DNA of 64,000 bases from Sphingopyxis sp. FD7 (GCF_003609835.1 NZ_AP017898.1:1612001-1676000); one strand, 5' to 3'; positions 42,209 to 51,892 are shown, counted from the first letter of the stretch. Made by a program: numbers and translations. The notes: generated by a model from the letters alone, not told the origin.

Positions 42209-42951
42209 ACGCCCCCCCTGCCCCGCGCCGCCTGCGTCTTGGCGTCAACATCGACCATGTCGCGACGATCCGCAACGCGCGCGGCGGCGAGCACCCCGAC
42301 CCGGTGCGCGCGGCGGAGATCGTCGCCTCCGTCGGCGGCGACGGCATCACCGCGCATCTGCGCGAGGACCGGCGGCATATCCGCGACGCCGACCTGGCGC
42401 GCATCCAGGCGGCGACCGACCTGCCGCTCAATCTCGAAATGGCGGCGACCGACGAGATGGTCGAAATCGCGCTGCGCCACAAACCGCATGCGGCGTGCAT
42501 CGTCCCCGAAAAGCGCGAGGAGCGCACGACCGAGGGCGGGCTGGATGCGGCGGGGCAGCATAATCACCTCGCCCCCATCGTCGCGCGGTTGGCCGACGCG
42601 GGCATCCGCGTCAGCCTGTTCATCGAACCCGACGCGCGCCAGATCGAGGCGGCGATGCGCCTCAAGGCACCGGTCGTCGAGTTCCACACCGGCCGCTATG
42701 CGCATTCGGATGGCGAAGACCGCGCCGCCGAACTCCGCCGGATCGCCGACGCCGCCGCGCTCGCGTGGAAGAACGGCATCGAGCCGCATGCGGGGCATGG
42801 CCTGACCTATGAGAATGTCGTCCCCGTCGCGGCGATCCCGCAACTCGCCGAGCTCAACATCGGCCATTATCTGATCGGCGAGGCGATCTTCACCGGGCTG
42901 GAGGACGCGGTGCGGAAGATGCGCAACCTGATGGACGAGGCGCGGGGATGA
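42205..42951 (+). CDS. pdxJ: Pyridoxine 5'-phosphate synthase
   Basis: A 248-residue TIM-barrel enzyme that condenses aminoacetone phosphate derivatives with deoxyxylulose phosphate in vitamin B6 synthesis. Signatures are [52 protein letters not shown] sequence, EFHTGRYAH and [11 protein letters not shown]. Translation starts at a TTG (42205) that overlaps the pyrE stop; no ATG is available before LGVNIDHV. It overlaps the next gene by 4 nt. Confidence 0.95.
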   Translation: MNAPPAPRRLRLGVNIDHVATIRNARGGEHPDPVRAAEIVASVGGDGITAHLREDRRHIRDADLARIQAATDLPLNLEMAATDEMVEIALRHKPHAACIVPEKREERTTEGGLDAAGQHNHLAPIVARLADAGIRVSLFIEPDARQIEAAMRLKAPVVEFHTGRYAHSDGEDRAAELRRIADAAALAWKNGIEPHAGHGLTYENVVPVAAIPQLAELNIGHYLIGEAIFTGLEDAVRKMRNLMDEARG

Positions 42952-43199
42952 AGAAATCGGATTTCATCGAGAAGCAATGGCGCATCTCTGTGCGCTTCTT
43001 GAAGATTTTTCCCTTTTTCATCCTGCTGATCGTCGCGATCAACATCTTGCAGGACGCACGGGCGGGACAGCCCTTCGATTGGATGCATCTGGCTTATGGT
43101 GCCGGATTTATTGTCTTTACGGGCGTCATGTACATATTCATGCGGATGATATTTGATTTTGTGCGCGCCATTTCCGATTATCACGAACGGTCCCGATGA
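42948..43199 (+). CDS. Small two-helix membrane protein
   Basis: An 83-residue protein with two hydrophobic segments, [20 protein letters not shown] and [20 protein letters not shown], separated by a short polar loop. It is linked by 4-nt overlaps to pdxJ upstream and acpS downstream, so it is translated as part of the operon. Its base composition is lower in GC than its neighbours. I do not recognise the family and no function can be assigned. Confidence 0.8.
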   Translation: MKKSDFIEKQWRISVRFLKIFPFFILLIVAINILQDARAGQPFDWMHLAYGAGFIVFTGVMYIFMRMIFDFVRAISDYHERSR

Positions 43200-43597
43200 T
43201 CATCGGCCTCGGCTCCGACCTCTGCAATATCGAGCGCATCCAGGCGTCGCTCGACCGTTTCGGCGAGCGGTTCGAGCAGCGCGTCTTTACCGACATCGAG
43301 CGCGCCAAGGCGGCGCGGCGGCCGTTCACCCGCGCGGGCACCTATGCCAAGCGCTTCGCCGCAAAAGAGGCCTTCTCCAAGGCTATCGGCACCGGCTTCA
43401 AGCGCGGCGTGTTCATGAAGGATATCGGCGTCGTCAACGCGCCATCGGGTGCGCCGACGCTGGCGCTGACCGGCGGCGCGGCCGAACGGCTGGCCGCGAT
43501 GATCCCACCCGGCCACACGGCGCATATTCATCTGACACTGACCGACGATCATCCCTGGGCGCAGGCGTTCGTCATCATCGAAGCGATCAAGGACTGA
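43196..43597 (+). CDS. acpS: Holo-[acyl-carrier-protein] synthase
   Basis: A 133-residue phosphopantetheinyl transferase that activates acyl carrier protein. Both signature blocks are present: [20 protein letters not shown] with the Mg-binding Asp, and [19 protein letters not shown] with the catalytic Glu-Lys. It overlaps the small membrane protein gene by 4 nt and precedes lepB by 9 bp, the arrangement pdxJ-acpS-lepB common in alphaproteobacteria. Confidence 0.96.
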   Translation: MIIGLGSDLCNIERIQASLDRFGERFEQRVFTDIERAKAARRPFTRAGTYAKRFAAKEAFSKAIGTGFKRGVFMKDIGVVNAPSGAPTLALTGGAAERLAAMIPPGHTAHIHLTLTDDHPWAQAFVIIEAIKD

Positions 43598-43606
43598 CCT
43601 GTAACC

Positions 43607-44443
43607 ATGGCGAAGAGAAAATCACAGGATGACGGAAGCTGGGGCAAGCTGATCCGCGACATAGCGGTGATATTGCTGCTCGTGCTCGGCATCCACAGCT
43701 GCGTCGCCAAGCCCTTCTATATCCCGTCCGATTCGATGATGCCGATCCTGCGCAACGGCGACCGGCTGATCGTCAGCAAATATCCCTATGGCTGGTCCTA
43801 TGCTTCGGTCAGTTTTCACCTCGCGCCCAGGATGAAGGGTCGCCTGTTCGGCAAGCTGCCCGCGCGCGGCGACATCGTCGTCCTCGAACATCCGATAACG
43901 CGCGTCGATTATATCAAGCGCGTGATCGGCCTGCCCGGCGATACGATCCGGTTGGTGAACGGCGAGCTCAGCATCAACGGCAAGCCGGTGAAACGCGAGG
44001 TGCAGCCGATGCTGGCGATCCCCGTCGACCGCAACACCCCCGGCCCCGACTCCAGCCTGTCGCGCTTCGTCACCCGCGGCGCCGACGGCACGGAGACGCT
44101 GGAAATCCCGATCGTCCGCGAAACCCTGCCCGGCGGCGCCAGTTTCGACACGATCGACATGGGCCCCGGCTATGCGACCGACGATTATGGCCCCTATGTT
44201 GTGCCGGCAAACCATCTGTTCCTGATGGGCGACAATCGCGACGGCAGCGCCGACAGCCGCGTTGCCGCCGAGATGAAGGGTCTGGGCGGCGCGGTGCCGT
44301 TCGACGCGATCGCCGGGCGCGCGGAGATCATCAGCTTTTCAACCGACGGAACCGCCATATGGTATAATCCGCTGAGCTGGTTCACCGCGCTGCGTTCGGG
44401 GCGCGCGGGAACCGACCTTCGGCCCGTGCGTCCAGGCGAATAG
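43607..44443 (+). CDS. lepB: Signal peptidase I
   Basis: A 278-residue membrane protease that removes signal peptides. One N-terminal membrane helix (LIRDIAVILLLVLGIHSCVA) is followed by box B, FYIPSDSMMPILRNGDRLIV, with the catalytic Ser. Box D, VDYIKRVIGLPGDTI, holds the catalytic Lys, and box E is LFLMGDNRDGSADSR. Here the SDSMMP context replaces the more common SGSM. The catalytic domain faces the periplasm. Confidence 0.96.
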   Translation: MAKRKSQDDGSWGKLIRDIAVILLLVLGIHSCVAKPFYIPSDSMMPILRNGDRLIVSKYPYGWSYASVSFHLAPRMKGRLFGKLPARGDIVVLEHPITRVDYIKRVIGLPGDTIRLVNGELSINGKPVKREVQPMLAIPVDRNTPGPDSSLSRFVTRGADGTETLEIPIVRETLPGGASFDTIDMGPGYATDDYGPYVVPANHLFLMGDNRDGSADSRVAAEMKGLGGAVPFDAIAGRAEIISFSTDGTAIWYNPLSWFTALRSGRAGTDLRPVRPGE

Positions 44444-44460
44444 CACGGAGGGAAGCGGCG

Positions 44461-45573
44461 ATGGCGGAGACGAGGAAAGCAAGCCGGATACGTACCTCGG
44501 CCGCCTATGACGCGACGAGCGAAGCCCCCGGCCCCACCGAAATCCGCAGCCAGCTCGTCCGCACCGAACTGCTGAAGGCGGGCGTATGGCTGGGCCTCGC
44601 GCTGCTGATCGGCGTCTGCATCATCCTGATCCAGCCGATCCTGCTGATCTTCGCCGGCATCGTGCTCGCGTCGATGCTCGATGGCGGCGCGCGCCTGCTC
44701 GGCCGCGTGCTGCCGATCGCGCGCGGCTGGCGGCTGCTGATCGTCTGCCTGACCCTGCTCGCGTTCCTCGCGTGGACGATCCTGTTCGCGGGGTCGCAGA
44801 TCGCCGATCAGGCCGCGACGCTGCAAAGCGTGGTCATGGGACAGGTCGAACGCATCGCCGCCTGGGCGAGCGATCATGGCATGGGCAGTTTCCAGCTCGA
44901 TACCAAGACGATCGCCGACAATATCGCCGGCACCGTCGGCCGCGTCACCGCCGCGGTCGGCACCGTGCTCGGCGCGCTCACCAGCCTGGTGATGATCGTC
45001 GTCCTCGGCATCTTCATCGCGATCGAGCCGCGCCTCTATGAACGCGGCGTCGCCTGGATGCTGCCGATGAAGGCGCGCGAAAACTTTTATATCACCACCG
45101 CGCGCATGGGCTTCACGCTCCGCCGCCTGATGGCGGGACGGCTGCTCGGCATGTTCGTCGAGGGGATCGGGACGTGGCTCGCCTGTCTCGCCGTCGGCAT
45201 TCCGATGGCGGCGCTGATGGGGCTGCTCACCGGCCTGCTTGCCTTCATCCCCAATATCGGCGCGATCCTGTCGGGCGTGCTGCTCGTGCTCGTCGGCTTT
45301 TCGGCGGGGACCGATACGGGGCTGTGGGCGATCGCCATCTATCTGATCGTCCAGACGGTCGACGGCTATCTGATCGTGCCGATGGTCGCGAAAAAGACCG
45401 TCGACCTCGCCCCCGCGCTCGTGCTCGGCGCACAGATTTTGTTCGGTGCGCTGCTCGGCCTGATGGGCCTCTTCCTCGCCGACCCGATCGTCGCGATGAT
45501 CAAGGTCGCGCTGGAGCGCGAGGCCGAGCGCAACGCGGGCAACGCGGACGGGAAGGCGGCGACTTCGAGCTAA
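44461..45573 (+). CDS. AI-2E (PerM/TqsA) family transporter
   Basis: A 370-residue membrane protein with about eight hydrophobic segments. The C-terminal half carries the family core GLLAFIPNIGAILSGVLLVL and LIVQTVDGYLIVPMVAKKTV, ending in a short Glu/Arg-rich tail. Members are annotated as autoinducer-2 exporters or permeases, but substrates vary and include sodium/proton exchange in some species. It starts 17 bp after lepB with GGAGGGAAG upstream and probably ends the operon. Confidence 0.9.
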   Translation: MAETRKASRIRTSAAYDATSEAPGPTEIRSQLVRTELLKAGVWLGLALLIGVCIILIQPILLIFAGIVLASMLDGGARLLGRVLPIARGWRLLIVCLTLLAFLAWTILFAGSQIADQAATLQSVVMGQVERIAAWASDHGMGSFQLDTKTIADNIAGTVGRVTAAVGTVLGALTSLVMIVVLGIFIAIEPRLYERGVAWMLPMKARENFYITTARMGFTLRRLMAGRLLGMFVEGIGTWLACLAVGIPMAALMGLLTGLLAFIPNIGAILSGVLLVLVGFSAGTDTGLWAIAIYLIVQTVDGYLIVPMVAKKTVDLAPALVLGAQILFGALLGLMGLFLADPIVAMIKVALEREAERNAGNADGKAATSS

Positions 45574-45593
45574 TGCCGCCCGCCTTATTGGAT

Positions 45594-45621
45594 CGTCATC
45601 CCGGCTAAGGTCGGGATGACG
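45594..45621 (+). terminator. Hairpin terminator after the AI-2E transporter gene
   Basis: CGTCATCCCG (45594-45603) pairs with CGGGATGACG (45612-45621), followed by GAGTTTTGG. It separates the plus-strand operon from the convergent FKBP gene. The stem sequence belongs to a dispersed repeat type (GTCATCCCGG...GGGATGAC). Confidence 0.6.
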
Positions 45622-45632
45622 GAGTTTTGGCC

Positions 45633-46166
45633 TTACGGTTGTTGCGGCGCTCCGGGCGCAGGTGCGCCACCGGGACCACCCTGCATCTGTTGCTGCTGCA
45701 TCTGTTGCATTTGCTGCATCTGCTGCTGCATCGCGCGGACCTCGGCCTCCGAGCGGAAGTCAAGCAAGGTGACGGTGAAGTGCAGCGTGCTGTTCGCCGG
45801 GATCGGTCCGACCGCGCGGTCGCCATAGCCGAGCTGCGGCGGAATGGTGACCTTATATTCGCCGCCCTTCCGCATCCGCGTCAACGCTTCGGAAAAGCCG
45901 GGCACGACCCCGGCGACCTGCATCGGCGCCTGTTCGTTCGCGTCGAACACAGTGCCGTCGGCGAGCTTGCCTTCATATTTGACGAGCACGACGTCGGCCT
46001 TGGTCGGGCTGGGGCCGCTGCCTTCCTTGACGACCTCGAACCCGATGCGCGGGGTCATGTGCCAGGCGAACGCCGCCCCTGCGACGATCAGCGCGATCAC
46101 GCCCAGCCACATCAGCCACAGCCCGCCCTTGTTCACCGGGCGCAATGGAACCGTCGTCACGCTCAT
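45633..46166 (-). CDS. FKBP-type peptidyl-prolyl isomerase with membrane anchor and Gln/Met-rich tail
   Basis: A 177-residue protein. One membrane helix (GLWLMWLGVIALIVAGAAFA) is followed by a single FKBP domain at about residues 45-135. The domain carries VLVKYEGKLADGTVFDANEQ, VAGVVPGFSEALTRMRKGGE and PPQLGYGDRAVGPIPANSTL. The C-terminus is an odd run of Gln and Met (MQQQMQQMQQMQQQQMQ) then Gly/Pro/Ala. The ATG at 46166 (MSVTTVPLRPVNKG) is used; the frame to 46193 lacks support. The isomerase domain would face the periplasm. Confidence 0.92.
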   Translation of the reverse strand: MSVTTVPLRPVNKGGLWLMWLGVIALIVAGAAFAWHMTPRIGFEVVKEGSGPSPTKADVVLVKYEGKLADGTVFDANEQAPMQVAGVVPGFSEALTRMRKGGEYKVTIPPQLGYGDRAVGPIPANSTLHFTVTLLDFRSEAEVRAMQQQMQQMQQMQQQQMQGGPGGAPAPGAPQQP

Positions 46167-46332
46167 CTCAGATGATCCTTCCGCACGCGCCACCGGCGCA
46201 AACTATCGGCGAGGCCTATAGGCGGAGCACCCACGCACGGTCCAGAGGCAAATGCGTACGCGGCCCCACCCTTCCCCCTTGCCCTCCCCCGTCGAGCGCG
46301 CCACGATGGGGCGATACTTCAGGGGAGATTCC

Positions 46333-47604
46333 ATGCGCAAATTCGGATTGGTCGCCGCCGCAACGCTCGCTCTGCTCGGTACCGCGGCGCACGCCAAGAC
46401 CACGATCGTCTATGCCGGCCGCGTCATTACCGACGCCGCCAAGCCTGCGTCGGGGCCTTCGACGATCACCATCACCGACGACCGCATCACTGCCATTGCG
46501 CCGGGACGCATCGCTGCGCCCGCTGGCGCAGAGGTCGTCGACCTTGGCGACAAGACGCTGCTTCCCGGCCTCATCGACCTGCACGTCCATCTGACCGGCG
46601 ACCCCGGAGGCGATTTTCGCAACCAGGCGGTCGATCCCGACGAATGGGGCGTGGTCGTCGGCGCCAAAAATGCGGCGCTGACGCTCCGCGCGGGCTTTAC
46701 GACGGTGCGCGAGGCGGGATCGGCGCAATATACCGCCTATGCGCTGCGCCGTGGCACGGCGAACGGCTTTATCGAGGGGCCGCGGATCATCGCTGCGGGC
46801 CCGTCGCTGTCGATCATCGGCGGCCATGGCGACGTCACGGGCTTTCGCGAAGACGTGCACAGCGTCCTCGACGAAGGCTATACCTGCACCGGCCCGCTCG
46901 AATGCGCGGAAAAGGTGCGCAAGGCGTCGCGCGCCGGCGCCGACGTCATCAAGATCACCGCGACGGGCGGCGTACTGTCGCAGCAGGCGCGCGGGCTCGA
47001 GGGCCATTTCACCAGCGCCGAGCTCCAGAGCATCGCCGACACGGCGCATTCGCTGGGGCTGAAAGTGATGGCGCACGCGCATGGCGCGGGCGGCATCGCC
47101 GCGTCGGCCGCGGCGGGAATCGACAGCATCGAGCATGGCACCTTCGCCGACGACGCCGCGCTCAAGGTGATGAAGGCCAAGGGCACCTATCTGGTCCCCA
47201 CGCTGATGGCGTTCGAGGGTATCCGCGAACGGCTGGGCAAGGGCATCTATACGCCGGCGGTCGAGGACAAGGTGCGCATGACGCTGGGCGACGTCGGCAA
47301 GGCGGTGAGCCGCGCCAGGGCGCTCGGCGTTCCCGTCGCCTTCGGCACCGACGCCGGCGTGTTCGAGCATGGCCGCAACGGCCAGGAGTTCGCGCTGCTC
47401 GTCCAATATGGGCTGACCCCTGCGGAGGCGCTGGCGAGCGCAACCACCGTCGCCGCGAAGCTGCTTGCAATGGAGAATGAGATCGGCCGCATCGCGCCGG
47501 GCATGTCCGCCGATATGATCGCGGTGGCGGGCGATCCGCTCAGCGACGTGCGCGCGCTGGAGAAGGTCGACTGGGTGATGGTCCGCGGGCGGATCGCGGA
47601 CTGA
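46333..47604 (+). CDS. Exported metal-dependent amidohydrolase
   Basis: A 423-residue protein with a Sec signal peptide (MRKFGLVAAATLALLGTAAHA). The amidohydrolase barrel carries HVH in LLPGLIDLHVHLTGDPGG, a Lys in DVIKITATGGVLSQ, His in VMAHAHGAGG and IDSIEHGTF, and Asp in VAFGTDAGVFEHG. The end AKLLAMENEIGRIAPGMSAD is typical of imidazolonepropionase-like or Xaa-Pro dipeptidase-like amidohydrolases. The ATG at 46333 follows AGGGGAG. Substrates of this group include dipeptides and lactams; none can be fixed here. Confidence 0.9.
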   Translation: MRKFGLVAAATLALLGTAAHAKTTIVYAGRVITDAAKPASGPSTITITDDRITAIAPGRIAAPAGAEVVDLGDKTLLPGLIDLHVHLTGDPGGDFRNQAVDPDEWGVVVGAKNAALTLRAGFTTVREAGSAQYTAYALRRGTANGFIEGPRIIAAGPSLSIIGGHGDVTGFREDVHSVLDEGYTCTGPLECAEKVRKASRAGADVIKITATGGVLSQQARGLEGHFTSAELQSIADTAHSLGLKVMAHAHGAGGIAASAAAGIDSIEHGTFADDAALKVMKAKGTYLVPTLMAFEGIRERLGKGIYTPAVEDKVRMTLGDVGKAVSRARALGVPVAFGTDAGVFEHGRNGQEFALLVQYGLTPAEALASATTVAAKLLAMENEIGRIAPGMSADMIAVAGDPLSDVRALEKVDWVMVRGRIAD

Positions 47605-47660
47605 CGCCGCCCGCCGCGCGGCGCCTTGCCGCGTTCGCCTTTTGTCCCTAGCGTGGCGGC

Positions 47661-50396
47661 GTGACTCCCGATCCGCTCTCCCTGCCCGCGATCCACGCGA
47701 GCCATGTCGGCATCTGGATCGCCGATGCCAAAGGCCGCGTGCAGCGCGTCGGGCGCGGCGAGGCGATCGCGGCGGTCGCCGCGACGCCGCACCTGCTGCT
47801 CAACGCGACGCTGACCGGCGACCGGCTCGGCTATCCCGAACTCTCCGGGCTCGACCTGCTCGAACTGTTCGCTTTCCTTTATCCCGCGCGCTTCGCGGTG
47901 CCGACACCAGCGGGGATCGGCGCCGCCTTGGGGCTGAAGCCGCCAGCGACCGAGGACGAGATCGCGGCATTCCTGCCGCGCGCGACGGTCGCAATGTTGG
48001 CGAGCCTGGGCGATCCCGACTGGCCCGAGCGCGAGGGGGCCTGGCACGGCATCCAGGCGCTGGCGCGTCAGCGTTGGCCGTGGGCGCCGCTGGTCCAGCC
48101 GCTACTGGCAAAGCCCGATGGCAACGAGCGCTGGCTCTTCGCACGCCTTCCCGAATGGGAGGAAACATCACCCCGCCCCGCCCCGCGACAGGTGACGATC
48201 GCCGAGGCCGATGTCACGGCGCGGCTCGACCGGCTGACCGGCGACGGCGCCGAACGGCGGCCGGGCCAGCGGGATTACGCCCGCGCCTCCGCCGCGATCT
48301 TTGCGCCGCGCGAACGCAAGGACGCGCCGCAGATGCTCGTTGCCGAAGCGGGCACCGGCATCGGCAAGACGCTGGGCTATCTCGCCCCCGCAAAGCAGTG
48401 GATCGACCAGTCGGCCGGCAGCGTCTGCATCTCGACCTTCACCAAGGCGCTGCAACGCCAATTGGCGCGCGAGACCGAAAAACTCTACCCCGACCCCGCG
48501 ACGCACCGCGAAAAGGTCGTCGTGCGCAAGGGGCGCGAAAATTATCTCTGCCTGCTCAACCTGGAGGACGCGCTACAGGGCGGTTTTGCGGGGCGTGCGG
48601 CGATCCTGGCGCAACTTGTCGCGCGCTGGGCCGCCTATACGCGCGACGGCGACATGATCGGCGGCGACCTGCCCGGCTGGCTCCCCGCCCTCTTCCGCCG
48701 CAACGGCACGACCGCGCTCACCGACCGGCGCGGCGAGTGCATCTATGCGGGCTGCCCGCATTTCCGAAAATGCTTCATCGAACGCTCGGCGCGCGCCGCG
48801 ACACAGGCCGATATCGTCATCGCCAACCATGCGCTGACGATGGTGCAGGCGGCACGGCCGCGCGAGGGCGTCGGCGCGGCGCCGAGCCGCCTGATCTTCG
48901 ACGAAGGCCATCACCTGTGGGACGCCGCCGATTCGATGTTCGCCGCGGCGCTGACCGGGCAGGAAGCGGTCGAGATCCGCCGCTGGGTGCTGGGGCCCGA
49001 GGGCAAGTCGCGCGGACGGCGGCGCGGGCTCGCGGCGCGGCTCGCCGATGTCGCCAGCTATGACGAAGCGGGCGACCGCGCGATCCAGGCAGCGATCGCC
49101 GCCGCCGCCGAGCTGCCCGGTGACGGCTGGCTCGGCCGACTCGCCGAGAATGCCCCCTGGGGCGCGATCGAGCGGCTGCTCGCCGCCGCGCGCGCCATGG
49201 TCTATGCGCGCGCGGTCGATACGCGCACCGCCGACAGCGGCTATGGCCTCGAAACCGAGCTCGCCGATCCCGACCCCGAGCTGGTCGCCGCCGCTGCCAG
49301 CGCGAGCGACGCGATCGAGTCGCTGCTCCGCCCGCTGATGGCGCTCGGCAAACGGCTCGAGTCGCTCATCGAAGACCCGCCCGACTGGCTCGACGGACAG
49401 GCGCGCGCGCGCGTCGACGGCGCGCGGCACAGCCTTGGCACGCGCATCGACACATTGGGCGGCTGGCTATCGCTGCTCGGCCGCGTCGGCGGCCCGGCGG
49501 ACCCCGATTTCGTCGACTGGCTTGGCGTCGATCGCTACGACGGGCGCGAGTTCGACTGCGGCCTCCACCGCCACTGGCTCGACCCCGCGCGGCCGGTCGC
49601 CGACATCGTCTACGCGCAAGCGCACGGCGTTCTCGTCACCTCGGCAACGTTGCGCAGCGGTGGTCATGGCGGTGGCGGCTGGACCGAGGCCGACATCCGC
49701 ACCGGCGCGCGCCATATGGACGGCGGCGTCCGCCATTTCGCGGTGCCGAGCCCGTTCGACTATGCGCGCCAGGCCGAGGTGCTGATCGTGACCGACATCG
49801 CGCGCGGCGACCTGTCCGCGCTCGCCGGCGCCTACAGCCGACTTATCGAGGCGGCAGGCGGCGGCGCGCTGGGGCTGTTCAGCGCGATCCGGCGGCTGCG
49901 CATCGTTCACGCGCGTATCGCCGACCGGCTCGCGCGCGCCGGCCTGCCGCTCTTCGCGCAGCATGTCGATCCGCTCGACACCGGCACGCTGATCGACATC
50001 TTCCGCGCCGATCCGCACACCTCGCTGCTCGGCACCGATGCGCTGCGCGACGGGGTCGACGTGCCGGGCGATTCGCTGCGGCTCGTGGTGATGGAGGGCG
50101 TGCCCTGGCCGCGCCCGACGATCCTGCACGCGGCGCGGCGCGCGGCGCAGGGGGGCAGCGCCTATGACGATATGGTCATCCGCGGCCGCATCGCGCAGGC
50201 CTTCGGCCGCCTGATCCGCCGCGGCGACGATTTCGGCCAGTTCGTGATGCTGTCGCCGAGCGTCCCTTCACGGCTGCTCAGCGCCTTTCCCGAAGGCACG
50301 CCGATCCGCCGCCTGTCGCTCGACGAGGCGGTGAACCATGTCGCCGCGGCGAACACCGAACAGCGAAAAAGGGCATATCCCGCCTTTTCACCGTAA
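47661..50396 (+). CDS. DinG/XPD-like ATP-dependent DNA helicase
   Basis: A 911-residue superfamily 2 helicase. An N-terminal 200-residue region precedes Walker A LVAEAGTGIGKTLGYLAP (about residue 235). Cysteines in ENYLCLLNLEDA and ECIYAGCPHFRKCFIE (about 295-370) fit the four-Cys iron-sulfur cluster of the XPD/DinG family. RLIFDEGHHLWDAADSM is the DEAH-like Walker B, ILVTSATLRSGG-like VLVTSATLRSG is motif III, and IAQAFGRLIRRGDDFG is motif VI. It starts at a GTG at 47661. Such 5'-3' helicases act on recombination and R-loop structures. It is followed by a phosphatase gene. Confidence 0.92.
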   Translation: MTPDPLSLPAIHASHVGIWIADAKGRVQRVGRGEAIAAVAATPHLLLNATLTGDRLGYPELSGLDLLELFAFLYPARFAVPTPAGIGAALGLKPPATEDEIAAFLPRATVAMLASLGDPDWPEREGAWHGIQALARQRWPWAPLVQPLLAKPDGNERWLFARLPEWEETSPRPAPRQVTIAEADVTARLDRLTGDGAERRPGQRDYARASAAIFAPRERKDAPQMLVAEAGTGIGKTLGYLAPAKQWIDQSAGSVCISTFTKALQRQLARETEKLYPDPATHREKVVVRKGRENYLCLLNLEDALQGGFAGRAAILAQLVARWAAYTRDGDMIGGDLPGWLPALFRRNGTTALTDRRGECIYAGCPHFRKCFIERSARAATQADIVIANHALTMVQAARPREGVGAAPSRLIFDEGHHLWDAADSMFAAALTGQEAVEIRRWVLGPEGKSRGRRRGLAARLADVASYDEAGDRAIQAAIAAAAELPGDGWLGRLAENAPWGAIERLLAAARAMVYARAVDTRTADSGYGLETELADPDPELVAAAASASDAIESLLRPLMALGKRLESLIEDPPDWLDGQARARVDGARHSLGTRIDTLGGWLSLLGRVGGPADPDFVDWLGVDRYDGREFDCGLHRHWLDPARPVADIVYAQAHGVLVTSATLRSGGHGGGGWTEADIRTGARHMDGGVRHFAVPSPFDYARQAEVLIVTDIARGDLSALAGAYSRLIEAAGGGALGLFSAIRRLRIVHARIADRLARAGLPLFAQHVDPLDTGTLIDIFRADPHTSLLGTDALRDGVDVPGDSLRLVVMEGVPWPRPTILHAARRAAQGGSAYDDMVIRGRIAQAFGRLIRRGDDFGQFVMLSPSVPSRLLSAFPEGTPIRRLSLDEAVNHVAAANTEQRKRAYPAFSP

Positions 50397-50454
50397 TGAG
50401 ATTGCGGCACAGAGCGTTCAACTGAGGGGATCTAAGGCAGTTCGGGGAGCGGTT

Positions 50455-51006
50455 TTGAAAACTCTGACCATTTTGCGCCACGCCAAATCGGGTTGGGACG
50501 TCGCCGTCGAGCGCGATTTCGACCGCCCGATCAACAAGCGCGGTGCGCGCGGCGCCGAAATCATCGGTCAGTGGCTGAAACGGCAGAAGCTGCCCGTCGA
50601 CCGCATCATTGCCTCGCCCGCGGTGCGCGTCACCGAAACGCTCGACATCTTCCAGCCCGCCGCCGGACTCGACGCGATCGAGCCGCATTGGGACCGCCGC
50701 ATCTATCTCGCCTCGGCGGCGACCTTGATCGACGTCATCCGCGACACCGGCCGCGACGCCGACAACCTTCTGATTTCGGGCCATAATCCTGGTCTGGAGG
50801 ATCTGATCCTGATGCTCGTCCCTGAATCGGACAGGGACGCGCTGCGCGCGAAGGTCGAAGAAAAACTGCCTACGTCGGCGCTCGCGCGTCTCGAACTCGA
50901 CATCGCCGACTGGCACGACCTCGACGTTAACATGGCGCGTTTTGCCGATTTCATCCGCCCCCGCGACCTCGACCCCGCGCTGGCGCCCGCGATGGACGAG
51001 GATTAA
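50455..51006 (+). CDS. SixA-like histidine phosphatase
   Basis: A 183-residue member of the histidine phosphatase superfamily. The phosphohistidine motif is LTILRHAKSGWD (LRHAKS) at the N-terminus. The second Arg is in IASPAVRVTETLDIF, and the second His in LLISGHNPGLEDLILML. No ATG fits the family start. TTG at 50455 follows GGGGAG and gives a start immediately before KTLTILRHAKS, so it is chosen over the in-frame ATG at 50338, which lies inside the helicase gene. Relatives dephosphorylate phosphohistidine proteins, but the substrate is unknown. Confidence 0.9.
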   Translation: MKTLTILRHAKSGWDVAVERDFDRPINKRGARGAEIIGQWLKRQKLPVDRIIASPAVRVTETLDIFQPAAGLDAIEPHWDRRIYLASAATLIDVIRDTGRDADNLLISGHNPGLEDLILMLVPESDRDALRAKVEEKLPTSALARLELDIADWHDLDVNMARFADFIRPRDLDPALAPAMDED

Positions 51007-51500
51007 GAACCTCCCGCGCGACCGCTTTCGACCGGTTGCGGACGTTGATGATCCTCCCCATCGACTTGCGATGGGGAGGTGGCAGCCCGTAGGGCTGACG
51101 GAGGGGTCGAGCGCGCAGCGCTCGCTGACGCTCGCGGCCCCTCCACCACGCCCTTCGGGCGCGGTCCCGCTGGCGCTGCGCGCCGTCTGCGACTCCCCCA
51201 TCGCAAGTCGATGGGGAGGATTTGATGACCGCTTCCCACCCCGAAGCCGCCACCAAAAAACGCTGTCCTACATCGCCCGGCTGTGCCAGCCTTCATCCCG
51301 GCTCTTTCAAATGTGGAAAATAGCGCTCGCAACCCGGCGTGAAAACAGGGGCGTCAATCGCGCGCGACCCGCGCGCCGGGCGCGGCCAATCGGCGGCCGC
51401 ACAAGGCTGACCTTTCCTGACTTTTGGATGGATTGCGCCGGGGCCGCGCCGTCCGCTCCCCACCCCGAAGCCGACATCGCTGCTCGGCGAGCGTGCGGGT
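51007..51500. other. 494-bp gene-free gap with an inverted repeat
   Basis: The left part holds the inverted repeat 51051-51221. The right part (51222-51500) shows two copies of CCCACCCCGAAGCCG, near 51236 and 51459, and no convincing frame. No tRNA was found. Shadow translations here are rich in Arg and Pro. Confidence 0.6.
51051..51221. repeat. Long inverted-repeat element (MITE/REP-like)
   Basis: The 28-bp left arm begins ATCCTCCCCATCGACTTGCG (51051-51078). It returns inverted at 51193-51221 with one extra base. The about 115-bp centre contains smaller repeats such as GCGCGCAGCGC and CCCTTCGGGCGCGG. Elements of this type (CTCCCCATCGACTTGCGATGGGGAG) are dispersed in sphingomonad genomes. 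Confidence 0.85.
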
Positions 51501-51878
51501 TCAACCCAGCGCTGCCGCCAATCGCGCGCGAAGCGCAACCAGCGCTTCCACCGGAACACCCGTGGCTTCGCGCGCCACGCCATTGCCGGTCGCGGGCGCG
51601 GCAACCTCGACGCTCGTGTCGGACAATGCCTTGCGCGCGCCATCGATGGTGAAGCCCTGCACATGCAGCAGATGATGGATGCGCTCGGCGAGCGCGACAT
51701 CCTCGGCACGGTAATAGCGGCGGCGGCCCGACCGCTGGAGCGGCTTCAGCTGCGGAAAGCGCGTTTCCCAATAGCGCAGGACGTGCGTGGGCACCCCGAT
51801 CCGCTCTGCCAGTTCGCCGATGGCGAGCATGGCGCCGCTCGCCTTGCCGCCATCGTGGGAACCGTCCAATGCCGCCAT
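51501..51878 (-). CDS. MerR-family transcriptional regulator
   Basis: A 125-residue protein. LAIGELAERIGVPTHVLRYW is the MerR helix-turn-helix start, with ETRFPQLKPLQRSGRRRYYR as recognition helix and wing. EDVALAERIHHLLHVQGFTI follows, typical of the CueR/HspR-like N-terminal domain. The short C-terminal part lacks metal-binding Cys pairs, so a metal-sensor role is unlikely. It is next to ihfA, a conserved pair in alphaproteobacteria. Confidence 0.92.
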   Translation of the reverse strand: MAALDGSHDGGKASGAMLAIGELAERIGVPTHVLRYWETRFPQLKPLQRSGRRRYYRAEDVALAERIHHLLHVQGFTIDGARKALSDTSVEVAAPATGNGVAREATGVPVEALVALRARLAAALG

Positions 51879-51892
51879 GCGTCAGGACCGGC

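Noticed and set aside
51228..51500. A tRNA gene next to merR-ihfA
   Set aside because: I looked for a cloverleaf with a T-loop GTTCGA motif because tRNA genes are often near this pair, but none was found on either strand.
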